From: an uncultured bacterium
GTDB taxonomy: Bacteria; Bacillota; Clostridia; Lachnospirales; Lachnospiraceae
Assembly (NCBI GenBank): GCA_937916345.1
Contig: CALFUE010000028.1
Coordinates: 1 to 6,273 of the forward strand
Length of the DNA stretch: 6,273 bases
Reading direction: 5' to 3'
Both the position numbers and the translations under genes were made by a program. This document shows positions 1-5,678 of this stretch, one piece after another. Each line of letters begins with the position of its first letter. Position 1 is the first letter of the stretch. The notes beneath the pieces are model-generated. The model ran no database searches. It saw nothing but the letters and a program-made list of their open reading frames with translations, and had not been told where the DNA came from.

Positions 1-61
1 GCGCTAGACTAAGGATCTAGTCCATATTGCTTGGGTGCGGGTTCAAGTCCCGCCGCCGGCA
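1..61 (+). tRNA. tRNA-Leu(AAG), 3' part (5' end outside window)
   Basis: The anticodon stem pairs 4-8 with 16-20 around a seven-base loop (9-15) that carries U33 and anticodon AAG (11-13), followed by G37. Next come a class II variable arm (22-24 pairs with 32-34), a T arm (GCGGG 37-41 with CCCGC 49-53, loop TTCAAGT) and the 3' acceptor strand CGCCGGC with discriminator A61. The long variable arm and the anticodon identify a leucine tRNA reading CUU-type codons. CCA is not encoded, so it would be added after processing. The acceptor 5' strand and most of the D arm lie before the window. No terminator follows; the next gene starts at 63. Confidence 0.93.
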
Positions 62-62
62 T

Positions 63-1400
63 ATGGATTTTAATTTTCCCAACGATTTCTTAAATAGGAT
101 GAGCGAATGTCTCGGTAATGAGACAGAAGCTTTCCTGCGCTCATTCGACAGATCTCTGAAAAAAGCTTTAAGAATAAATCCACTAAAGATAAATGAAGAC
201 AGATTTAAGGAGCTGACGGACATAGAGCTTCTCGATAAAGTTCCCTGGTGTCCCGACGGCTTTTATATAGACGGGAACTCACATCCTGGAAAAAGCGTGC
301 TGCACGACGCCGGTGCCTTTTATGTGCAGGAGCCCTCTGCCATGGCTGTAGCGGAGCTGCTTATGCCTGAGAGGGGGGATATCATGCTTGATCTCTGCGC
401 GGCTCCCGGCGGAAAAACCACCCATATCGCCGGAAAGATGAAAGACGCCGGTTTTCTGGTCTCAAATGAGATAAATTTCGGCAGGGCAAAGATCCTCTCG
501 AAGAATGTTGAAAGGATGGGCATAGGAAATTGTATCGTCACATCAAACACTCCGGAGGAACTGTGCAATGCCTTTGGCTGTTTCTTTGACAAGATCCTGA
601 TAGACGCTCCCTGCAGCGGGGAGGGAATGTTCCGCACCAAGGAGGTGGCAATATCCCAGTGGTCTCTTGACAACATCGGATATTGCGTAAAGAGGGCAAA
701 GGAGATACTGCGCTGCGCCATCCCGATGCTGAAGCCCGGAGGAATAATGGTTTATTCCACTTGCACCTTTGAGGTGTGTGAAAATGAGGAAATGATAAAT
801 TATATTCTCTCGGAATTTCCGGAGATGGAGAGGTGCGATGAGGCGCCTGAGTATATAAAGAGAAATCTCTCCCCGGGGATATACCAGGATGCCGGCACCT
901 ACCGCGTTTGGCCTCACAGACAGGATGGGGAGGGACATTTCCTGGCAAAATTAAAAAAGAGGGGCGAATATAACCGGAGCCCCTTTAATTCGTATAAATG
1001 CAAAAAAAATAAGCTTCTCGATGATTTTTTTGAAGATTGTGGCATCACCCTGCCTGACGGGAGGCTTATCGCGGGAAAGGATGAGCCTGCTCTCACTCCC
1101 TTTGATACCGGAGGCATGAGCCTTCGGGTGTTGAGAAACGGAGTGAAGCTTGGAACCATAAAAAAAGACAGGTTTGAGCCCGATCACGCTCTTGCTTTAT
1201 ACTTAAGTCCGGGTGATATAAAAAAAGTATTTGATATGGCAGATCCTTACGCGTTCTTGGCAGGAGATTCCATACCCTGCGATAAGGATGTAAAGGGCTG
1301 GGGGATCGCAGCTTTCGAGGGATTGTCTTTGGGATGGGGAAAGGCCACCGGGGGAGTGGTAAAGAATCACTATCCCCGGGGCTTGAGAAGAAACCGCTGA
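63..1400 (+). CDS. rsmF: 16S rRNA (cytosine-C5)-methyltransferase, RsmF/NOL1-NOP2-Sun family
   Basis: This 445-aa cytoplasmic enzyme should transfer methyl from S-adenosylmethionine to C5 of a cytosine in small-subunit rRNA. The N-terminal module contains HDAGAFYVQEPSAM (81-94). The SAM-binding motif I is DLCAAPGGKTTH (110-121). The two family cysteines lie in DAPCSGEGMF (C184) and STCTF (C234, expected nucleophile). The C-terminal 130 residues are RsmF-type with a PUA-like end (LRVLRNGVKLG, then KNHYPRGLR). ATG 63 is chosen because the residues after it (FPNDFLNRM..LG.E) match the usual N-terminus of this family as I know it, whereas Met13 (ATG 99) would remove them. Oddly, only one base separates the tRNA end from this ATG and no Shine-Dalgarno sequence exists, so translation may be leaderless after tRNA 3' processing. 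The exact target cytosine cannot be read from the sequence. Confidence 0.93.
   Translation: MDFNFPNDFLNRMSECLGNETEAFLRSFDRSLKKALRINPLKINEDRFKELTDIELLDKVPWCPDGFYIDGNSHPGKSVLHDAGAFYVQEPSAMAVAELLMPERGDIMLDLCAAPGGKTTHIAGKMKDAGFLVSNEINFGRAKILSKNVERMGIGNCIVTSNTPEELCNAFGCFFDKILIDAPCSGEGMFRTKEVAISQWSLDNIGYCVKRAKEILRCAIPMLKPGGIMVYSTCTFEVCENEEMINYILSEFPEMERCDEAPEYIKRNLSPGIYQDAGTYRVWPHRQDGEGHFLAKLKKRGEYNRSPFNSYKCKKNKLLDDFFEDCGITLPDGRLIAGKDEPALTPFDTGGMSLRVLRNGVKLGTIKKDRFEPDHALALYLSPGDIKKVFDMADPYAFLAGDSIPCDKDVKGWGIAAFEGLSLGWGKATGGVVKNHYPRGLRRNR
1348..1379. other. Stable hairpin inside the 3' end of rsmF
   Basis: CCGGGG (1348-1353) pairs with CCCCGG (1374-1379). After a G-T pair and one bulged A, AGTGGT (1355-1360) pairs with ATCACT (1366-1371), leaving a five-base loop. 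It lies just before the abutting stop codons of rsmF and the DAHP synthase gene. No T-run follows on either strand, so it is not a classical intrinsic terminator. It could slow transcription or protect 3' ends, but it is also coding sequence and may have no such role. Confidence 0.35.
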
Positions 1401-2429
1401 TCAGACGCTGTTTGCGATGTAATAGATCAGCTCTTCGGACTCCTTCCAGCCAAGGCACGGATCCGTGATGGAGCGGCCAAACTCGTGGTCACCTATTTTT
1501 TGGGCGCCGGGGAGCAGATAGCTCTCTATCATAAATCCTTTTACCAGCGATCTGATCTGTGGAGAGATTTCACGGTTGTGGAGGACTTCCTTCACGATGC
1601 GGATCTGCTCCTCGTATTTTTTTCCGGAGTTGGAGTGGTTTGAGTCGATGACGGCTGCGGGATTGATAAGCTCTCTTTTCTCGTATTCTTCGTGGAGGCG
1701 GATAAGATCCTCGTAGTGGTAGTTTTGAACTGTGTTTCCGTGCTTACTGACCGCGCCGCGCAGAACCACGTGCGTCAGCGGGTTTCCGGAAGTCTTTACC
1801 TCATAGCCCCTGAAGGTGAAGTGGTGCGGGTGCTGTGCCGCGAAAACGGAATTCAGCATTACCGAAAAGTCGCCGCTGGTGGGGTTTTTCATGCCGCTTG
1901 CGACATCGAAGCCTGAGACTGTCAGCCTGTGCTGCTGATCTTCCACCGAGCGGGCACCGATGGCCACATAGGAGAGGAGATCGGATACATATTCCCAGTT
2001 TTCGGGGTAGAGCATTTCGTCGGCGGCGGTCAGACCTGTCTCTCTTATGGCGCGCAGATGCATATTTCTCACTGCGATCAGCCCCGCGATCATGTCAGGA
2101 GCCTTCTCCGGATCAGGCTGGGTGGCGATTCCTTTATAGCCTTCGCCTGTAGTTCTGGGCTTGTTTGTGTAGATGCGCGGCACCAGGACGAGGCGGTCCC
2201 GCACCTTTTCCTGAACCTTTGCCAGGCGGTGGACATATTCGATCACAGGCTCCTCGGAGTCGGCGGAGCAGGGTCCTATGACTACCAGGAATTTATCGCT
2301 TTTTCCCGTGATGATGTCTGAGATCTCAGAATCGCGCTTTTTTTTGATCTCCTTCATCCCGGGAGTCATGGGGTATTCTTCCTTGATCGCTCCCGGGCTC
2401 GGCAGCTGCCGCAGGTATGTGAAACTCAT
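1401..2429 (-). CDS. aroF: 3-deoxy-7-phosphoheptulonate (DAHP) synthase, type I (AroF/G/H family)
   Basis: This 342-aa cytosolic enzyme condenses phosphoenolpyruvate and erythrose 4-phosphate to DAHP, the first step of the shikimate pathway. Visible family marks are IGPCSADSEE (51-60), PRIYTNKPRTTGEGYKG (84-100), GARSVEDQQHR (158-168), VVLRG (221-225), DSNHSNSGK (262-270), GFMIES (298-303) and GRSITDPCLGW (318-328). The expected metal ligands are C54, H265, E302 and D323. Length is normal for the family. The start has AAGGAG (2438-2443) eight bases upstream. A weak promoter candidate upstream is TCGACT, 16 bases, TACACT (2510 down to 2483). Its stop touches the rsmF stop. Which aromatic amino acid inhibits it, and hence the F, G or H letter, cannot be decided. 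aroE of the same pathway lies 2.5 kb away as a separate unit. Confidence 0.95.
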   Translation of the reverse strand: MSFTYLRQLPSPGAIKEEYPMTPGMKEIKKKRDSEISDIITGKSDKFLVVIGPCSADSEEPVIEYVHRLAKVQEKVRDRLVLVPRIYTNKPRTTGEGYKGIATQPDPEKAPDMIAGLIAVRNMHLRAIRETGLTAADEMLYPENWEYVSDLLSYVAIGARSVEDQQHRLTVSGFDVASGMKNPTSGDFSVMLNSVFAAQHPHHFTFRGYEVKTSGNPLTHVVLRGAVSKHGNTVQNYHYEDLIRLHEEYEKRELINPAAVIDSNHSNSGKKYEEQIRIVKEVLHNREISPQIRSLVKGFMIESYLLPGAQKIGDHEFGRSITDPCLGWKESEELIYYIANSV

Positions 2430-2437
2430 TTTGGATT

Positions 2438-2443
2438 CTCCTT
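2438..2443 (-). promoter_or_regulatory. Ribosome binding site of the DAHP synthase gene
   Basis: AAGGAG on the minus strand lies eight bases before the ATG at 2429-2427. It supports this start. Confidence 0.85.
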
Positions 2444-2549
2444 ATTCTTAATAATCACAGCTGATATCCATCGCGAGTGGCAAGTGTACCGTACCGTGAA
2501 CAGTAGTCGATAACGTACAAACCTTAAAAAGTGTATCACAATAAATTGT

Positions 2550-2577
2550 TTGACGCAAGGAAGTAATAGTTTATAAT
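2550..2577 (+). promoter_or_regulatory. Sigma-A type promoter of the polysaccharide transferase gene
   Basis: TTGACG (2550-2555), a 16-base spacer, and a perfect TATAAT (2572-2577). Transcription should start near 2584, giving a leader of about 76 nt before the ATG at 2660. The upstream ATG at 2576 overlaps the -10 box and so cannot be the translation start from this promoter. Confidence 0.85.
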
Positions 2578-2586
2578 GATACAAGG

Positions 2587-2631
2587 GCACATTGCACACA
2601 ACGTGTGCGTGCTGCGTATCATGGTCGGGGG
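2587..2631 (+). repeat. Left copy of a 45-bp inverted repeat, in the transferase leader
   Basis: This copy matches the reverse complement of 5011-5055 at 44 of 45 positions; the only difference is G2623. It begins about three bases after the predicted transcription start, so the mRNA would carry it at its 5' end. It folds as GCAC (2587-2590) with GTGC (2609-2612) and GCACAC (2594-2599) with GTGTGC (2603-2608), loop AAC, bulge ATT. It ends in GTCGGGGG. Confidence 0.92.
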
Positions 2632-2649
2632 AAAAAATCCAAATACAAA

Positions 2650-2657
2650 GAGGAAAG
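2650..2657 (+). promoter_or_regulatory. Ribosome binding site deciding the transferase start
   Basis: GAGGAAAG (core GAGGA, 2650-2654) lies close before ATG 2660. The earlier in-frame ATGs at 2576 and 2621 lack such a site. Confidence 0.75.
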
Positions 2658-2659
2658 AA

Positions 2660-4069
2660 ATGTATAAAAAATCCGGTTCGGGGTGGCTCAAACACCTGGA
2701 TTTTATGATATGTGACATATGTATGATAATGCTCTCTCTGGCGCTGGCCTATCTCACCAGATATGGCTTTGGCGCCCCTGACACGGGCGTTTCCTACGTA
2801 CGCCTCGCGGCGATCTTTGTGGTGATCGCGCTTTGCCAGGTACTGCTCTTGAACAGCTACAGCGGTGTGATCCGCAGAAGTGTATTTCAGGAAGTGCGTT
2901 CCGTACTGATCTTTTCACTGGTAGAATTCGCCGGCGTCAATCTCTACCTGACCTTTACCAGACAGACCCTCGGCTTTTCCAGATGGGTGCTCATGGTCTA
3001 CCTCGGACTTTCCTTCGTGGCTGTCTTTATCGGGCGCCTTGTATTAAAAAGCTTCGTGAGACGCAGGATGCTCCACGCGAAAAATCGCTCCCGCATGCTG
3101 ATAGTCTCGGGGGATGACTCAGTTCGCGATATCGTAAATAATTTCAACTCAGATCCCTGGCATGAATTCGCTATTGTAGGCGTTGTGGTGATCGATAAGA
3201 ACAGAGTGGGGGAGGCGATCTGCGGCTTTCCCGTGGTAGCGAACGCAGACACCTTTTACGAGTATGTCAGGTTAAATGTGGTGGATGAGATATTCCTTTC
3301 CTGGAGAAATATGGAGACCGGGGCGATGTTTTCACAGGAGCTGATGGACATGGGCATCACGGTCCACTACAGCCTGATAAACTCAAACGATCTGCCTGTA
3401 GGAAATCTGATCGAAAACTGCGGCGATTACCTGGTGGTCACAAACAGTATGCATGTGATATCACCCTTTCAGGCCGCCATAAAGAGAGTGGTAGACATAA
3501 TGGGATCTATAGTTGGTCTTTTCTTCTGTCTTATCGCTTTTCTTATCTTTGCCATTCCAATCAGAGTCCAGTCCCATGCGTCGGTGTTCTTCACGCAGGA
3601 GAGAGTTGGGAAGAACGGGCGCAAATTCAGGCTTTATAAATTCAGATCCATGTATGCCGATGCTGAGGACAGAAAAAAGGATCTCATGGATCAAAACGAG
3701 ATGGATGGTCTGATGTTCAAGATGAAGGATGACCCGAGGATCATACCCGTGGGTCACTTCATGAGAAAACATTCCATCGATGAACTTCCTCAGTTTTTTA
3801 ATGTGCTGATAGGAGACATGAGTCTGGTGGGCACGCGCCCGCCTACAGTAGAGGAATTTCAGAAATATGAGATGCACCACAAGGCCAGACTTTCGGCAAA
3901 GCCGGGTATCACAGGTCTGTGGCAGGTGTCGGGCAGGTCGGGCATCACGGATTTTGAAGTGGTGGTGCGGCTCGATACCAAATATATCACGAACTGGTCG
4001 CTGGCTCTTGATTTTCAGATATTGCTGAGGACCATTGAGATAGTGTTAGAGGGAAAGGGTGCTGAGTAA
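2660..4069 (+). CDS. Exopolysaccharide/capsule initiating polyprenyl sugar-phosphate transferase
   Basis: This 469-aa membrane protein should transfer a sugar 1-phosphate from a nucleotide sugar to undecaprenyl phosphate, the first step in building a polysaccharide repeat unit. Four hydrophobic segments (about 14-36, 47-70, 77-98, 107-130) precede a soluble nucleotide-binding-like domain (144-265). The catalytic bacterial sugar transferase domain follows: KRVVDI and a membrane re-entrant helix (275-301), FTQERVGKNG (311-320), YKFRSM (326-331), the D374/E375 pair in SIDELPQ, MSLVGTRPP (387-395) and KPGITGLWQVSGRS (414-427). Length and order match the WbaP/WcaJ/CpsE group; GT instead of GP after MSLV is, from memory, common in Firmicutes members. 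Sugar specificity cannot be read. No other polysaccharide genes are in the window. It has its own promoter and a repeat-derived leader, and it ends in a terminator shared with aroE. Confidence 0.93.
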   Translation: MYKKSGSGWLKHLDFMICDICMIMLSLALAYLTRYGFGAPDTGVSYVRLAAIFVVIALCQVLLLNSYSGVIRRSVFQEVRSVLIFSLVEFAGVNLYLTFTRQTLGFSRWVLMVYLGLSFVAVFIGRLVLKSFVRRRMLHAKNRSRMLIVSGDDSVRDIVNNFNSDPWHEFAIVGVVVIDKNRVGEAICGFPVVANADTFYEYVRLNVVDEIFLSWRNMETGAMFSQELMDMGITVHYSLINSNDLPVGNLIENCGDYLVVTNSMHVISPFQAAIKRVVDIMGSIVGLFFCLIAFLIFAIPIRVQSHASVFFTQERVGKNGRKFRLYKFRSMYADAEDRKKDLMDQNEMDGLMFKMKDDPRIIPVGHFMRKHSIDELPQFFNVLIGDMSLVGTRPPTVEEFQKYEMHHKARLSAKPGITGLWQVSGRSGITDFEVVVRLDTKYITNWSLALDFQILLRTIEIVLEGKGAE

Positions 4070-4099
4070 GCCGGGCTTAAAACAGCACCTTTTTTATTT
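4058..4099 (+). terminator. Intrinsic terminator spanning the convergent stop codons
   Basis: GGTGCTG (4058-4064) pairs with CAGCACC (4083-4089). Inside it, TAAGC (4067-4071) pairs with GCTTA (4075-4079) around CGG. TTTTTTATTT (4090-4099) follows, so it acts best for the plus-strand transferase. The inner stem contains the transferase TAA and the reverse complement of the aroE TAA. On the minus strand the hairpin is followed by a weaker pyrimidine stretch, so it may serve aroE partly. Confidence 0.85.
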
Positions 4100-4913
4100 C
4101 AGGAATGGGCATGTCGCAGCCTGTCCACAGGCGGTACGCTGTGGCAGCCTGATAGAGCAGCATGTGGGTGCCGTTGTATGTATCAAGGCCTGATTCTCGC
4201 GCCTCCCGCAGGAGCCTGGTCTCAAGGGGGTTATAGATTATGTCTGCCACGGTAAGACCGGGGCAAAACATATTCCTGTCGATTAAGGTTGAACCGGTAT
4301 CAGGAGCCATTCCAACATTGGTGGCATTTACCAGCAGGTGAGATGTGGCTATATCCGCTTTGAGGGATGCTTTGTCTGATATATCCTTTAATTCGATCGG
4401 CATATTCGTTTTTTCTGATATCATGGAAAGGAAATTCCGCACTTCTTCAAAGGTGGAATTTTTTCTCTTGTAGACGAAGATGTGCGAGAGTTTGCGGAAT
4501 GCGGCCTCTGTAACTATGGAATTTGCCGCGCCTCCCGCGCCGAGTATCACCATGCTTTTGCCTGTTATATCCAGCCCGCCGTTGATCAGCGACTCAAAAA
4601 AGCCTGCGCCGTCCGTGGTGTATCCCTCGAGGCCTTCCGATGTGACAAGGACTGTGTTTACCGAGCCTGAGAGCGAAGCCTGGGGAGAGAGTCTGGACAG
4701 ATAAGGGATTATTGCGGTTTTTAGCGGCATGGTGAGATTAAAGCCTGCGCAATCCGACTCCTTTATTTTTGAGAGGGCTTCGGGGAGCGTCTCCTTTGTC
4801 ACATCCATGATCTCATAGTGGTAATTCAGTCCGAGTATCTGAGAGGCAGTATTGTGTATCTTTGGGGACAGGCTGTGTGCCACAGGGTGCCCCAGCAAAT
4901 ATAAATTTTTCAT
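4077..4913 (-). CDS. aroE: Shikimate dehydrogenase (NADP-dependent)
   Basis: This 278-aa cytosolic enzyme reduces 3-dehydroshikimate to shikimate. Substrate-binding marks are GHPVAHSLSP (8-17), NLTMPLK with catalytic K65, SVNT (84-87) and GYTTDGAGF with catalytic D101. The Rossmann loop is GAGGAAN (125-131), and KRK (149-151) suits binding of the NADP phosphate. VNATNVGM (195-202), ADIIYNPLETRLL (223-235) and NGTHMLLYQAA (247-257) complete the family signature. Length is typical. AAGGAG (4921-4926) lies seven bases before the ATG. A promoter at 4971-4999 and a leader of about 50 nt with two palindromes precede it. It converges with the transferase gene, seven bases between stops. NNATS-type VNATN is a minor variant, and the enzyme looks intact. 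Confidence 0.95.
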   Translation of the reverse strand: MKNLYLLGHPVAHSLSPKIHNTASQILGLNYHYEIMDVTKETLPEALSKIKESDCAGFNLTMPLKTAIIPYLSRLSPQASLSGSVNTVLVTSEGLEGYTTDGAGFFESLINGGLDITGKSMVILGAGGAANSIVTEAAFRKLSHIFVYKRKNSTFEEVRNFLSMISEKTNMPIELKDISDKASLKADIATSHLLVNATNVGMAPDTGSTLIDRNMFCPGLTVADIIYNPLETRLLREARESGLDTYNGTHMLLYQAATAYRLWTGCDMPIPEIKKVLF

Positions 4914-4920
4914 GCTACCG

Positions 4921-4926
4921 CTCCTT
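4921..4926 (-). promoter_or_regulatory. Ribosome binding site of aroE
   Basis: AAGGAG on the minus strand, seven bases before the ATG at 4913-4911, fixes the aroE start. Confidence 0.85.
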
Positions 4927-4948
4927 TTATTACAGATTTTCTGTCATA

Positions 4949-4970
4949 GCGAGGGGCTTATGACCCTCGC
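4949..4970 (-). promoter_or_regulatory. Palindrome at the aroE transcription start
   Basis: GCGAGGG and CCCTCGC (seven pairs, eight-base loop) begin directly after the -10 box of the aroE promoter and cover the predicted start near 4964. It could be an operator or a 5' hairpin. A second small palindrome, ACAGA/TCTGT (4932-4944), lies between it and the ribosome site. No regulator is recognisable. Confidence 0.45.
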
Positions 4971-4999
4971 ATTATAGTATATAATGATGTCGGGGTCAA
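4971..4999 (-). promoter_or_regulatory. Sigma-A type promoter of aroE
   Basis: On the minus strand TTGACC (4999-4994), a 17-base spacer and a perfect TATAAT (4976-4971). Transcription should start near 4964, about 50 bases before the aroE ATG. The -35 box is inside one arm of the hairpin at 4989-5018. Confidence 0.85.
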
Positions 5000-5018
5000 A
5001 AGGTATTTTGCCCCCGAC
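4989..5018. repeat. Hairpin overlapping the aroE -35 box and the right repeat
   Basis: The 13-base arms 4989-5001 and 5006-5018 (GTCGGGG and TTTTG..CCCCGAC) pair at 12 of 13 positions around GGTA. The right arm is the end of the right inverted repeat copy (5011-5018). The left arm holds the -35 box of the aroE promoter. No T-run follows, so it does not look like a terminator. Confidence 0.6.
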
Positions 5019-5055
5019 TATGATACGCAGCACGCACACGTTGTGTGCAATGTGC
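5011..5055 (-). repeat. Right copy of the 45-bp inverted repeat, upstream of aroE
   Basis: Reverse complement of 2587-2631 with one mismatch (T5019). Together with flanking bases it makes a longer hairpin than the left copy: GCAGCAC (5027-5033) with GTGCTGC (5052-5058) and GCACAC (5034-5039) with GTGTGC (5043-5048), loop GTT, bulge AAT. Identity with the left copy stops on both sides of the 45 bases. Confidence 0.92.
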
Positions 5056-5121
5056 TGCTCAAACACTCATATCTCCCGTGATTTTTTGGCAAAAATCACT
5101 ACGATATTCGTGTTTGGGCGG
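5055..5121. other. Large three-tier stem-loop, possible structured RNA or palindromic element
   Basis: Outer stem 5055-5066 with 5110-5121 (12 pairs in plus-strand RNA, two of them G-U). A 2x2 loop follows, then ATATC (5069-5073) with GATAT (5103-5107), a small internal loop, and a perfect nine-pair stem GTGATTTTT (5078-5086) with AAAAATCAC (5091-5099) capped by TGGC. There is no T-run after it in either direction, so it is not an ordinary terminator. Its first four bases are shared with the adjoining repeat hairpin. Function is unknown; a dispersed palindromic element or a non-coding RNA are the options. Confidence 0.6.
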
Positions 5122-5270
5122 GTCAAAATAAAAATTCTTGCTATGAAAAGATCAAAATAGTAGAATTATTATAATTGTTCAGTACAGGCCGAAGCACTTG
5201 TTTCCCAGGCCGTACATAAGTGATTCAACAAGCAGGAACAGATACGAATTATTTTTGTACGTGAAAATTC
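5122..5270. other. AT-rich spacer without a credible gene
   Basis: I see no gene here. There is a perfect short palindrome AATTAT-T-ATAATT (5164-5176). A weak minus-strand promoter candidate is TTGATC (5155-5150), 17 bases, TTTATT (5132-5127), which would transcribe into the large stem-loop. GTAC and GGCC words (about 5183-5215) could pair into a further hairpin. An open minus-strand frame runs through here (5396-5169) but looks non-coding. Confidence 0.5.
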
Positions 5271-5338
5271 AAGTTCGCCCCCAGCGGACTTGGCGCGAGA
5301 TTTGCGGTGCGAAGCACCTTCTACTGCAAATCTCTGCG
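5271..5338. repeat. Cluster of two intergenic hairpins
   Basis: AAGTTCGC (5271-5278) pairs with GCGGACTT (5284-5291), with one G-T pair. Next to it CGC (5294-5296), GAGATTTGC (5297-5305) and GGTGC (5306-5310) pair with GCACC (5314-5318), GCAAATCTC (5326-5334) and GCG (5336-5338), with a seven-base bulge. Such compact GC-rich hairpins in a gene-free stretch suggest a dispersed intergenic repeat or a structured RNA. 5339-5395 adds only short CCCAC/GTGGG pairing. Confidence 0.5.
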
Positions 5339-5395
5339 AATCCCCCCACTTACATGCAAGCACGACGTGTGGGATGGTTTTTTGCACTGGAATCA

Positions 5396-5674
5396 TTAAT
5401 ACGCCACTCTCACCATATTCCCTGCCCGTGTAGCTGTTTCGACTGCTCCGGCATAGAAGTCATCATCGTCATCGACAAGTTCAAGCGGTTCTTTCAAGCC
5501 GAGAAAATCCACCACTACCTTTGTGATGTCATTTGTGTCCGAGTCCGGCTTCAATCGAAACTGATTGTCTATCGCTTCCTTAACCCCATTCACTTGCTCT
5601 ATGCATTGCATAGTAAATCTGACGAAATCATCATAGCTATAGGGCAATGCAGCCAATTTTTCTTCCATATTCAT
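5396..5674 (-). CDS. Small acidic protein of unknown function
   Basis: This gene encodes 92 aa starting MNMEEKLAAL; I do not recognise the family. An excellent AGGAGGTG (5687-5680) just before ATG 5674 supports translation and this start; the longer frame reaching back to 5800 is rejected. The protein has about 19 acidic against 9 basic residues. It has a run of five aspartates near residue 70 (LVDDDDDF), no signal peptide and no membrane segment, so it is probably cytoplasmic and soluble. The stop codon of the preceding gene overlaps its ribosome site, so the two are probably co-transcribed and may be translationally coupled. Its position behind a phage tail gene suggests a phage or accessory origin. 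Any role, such as a DNA-mimic or an inhibitor, would be speculation. Confidence 0.65.
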   Translation of the reverse strand: MNMEEKLAALPYSYDDFVRFTMQCIEQVNGVKEAIDNQFRLKPDSDTNDITKVVVDFLGLKEPLELVDDDDDFYAGAVETATRAGNMVRVAY

Positions 5675-5678
5675 TTCG

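Noticed and set aside
27..62. Upstream TTG start for rsmF at 27
   Set aside because: It lies inside the tRNA variable arm, and the extra residues are a translation of the T arm and acceptor stem.
99..101. ATG 99 as the true rsmF start
   Set aside because: It would remove the family-typical FPNDFLNRM start. Only AGG touches the ATG, too close for a ribosome site. Kept as an alternative.
2576..2659. N-terminal extension of the transferase from ATG 2576 or 2621
   Set aside because: ATG 2576 overlaps the -10 box. ATG 2621 lies in the repeat with no ribosome site. ATG 2660 has GAGGAAAG and fits the family length.
4989..5121. CRISPR array or intrinsic terminator in the palindromic region
   Set aside because: There are no direct repeats with regular spacers and no T-run after any of the stems.
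5169..5396. 75-aa open frame on the minus strand
   Set aside because: Poor ribosome site, unusual composition rich in cysteine, arginine and serine, and it runs through the hairpin cluster. It looks like chance coding in a repeat, despite its ATG overlapping the stop of the gene before.
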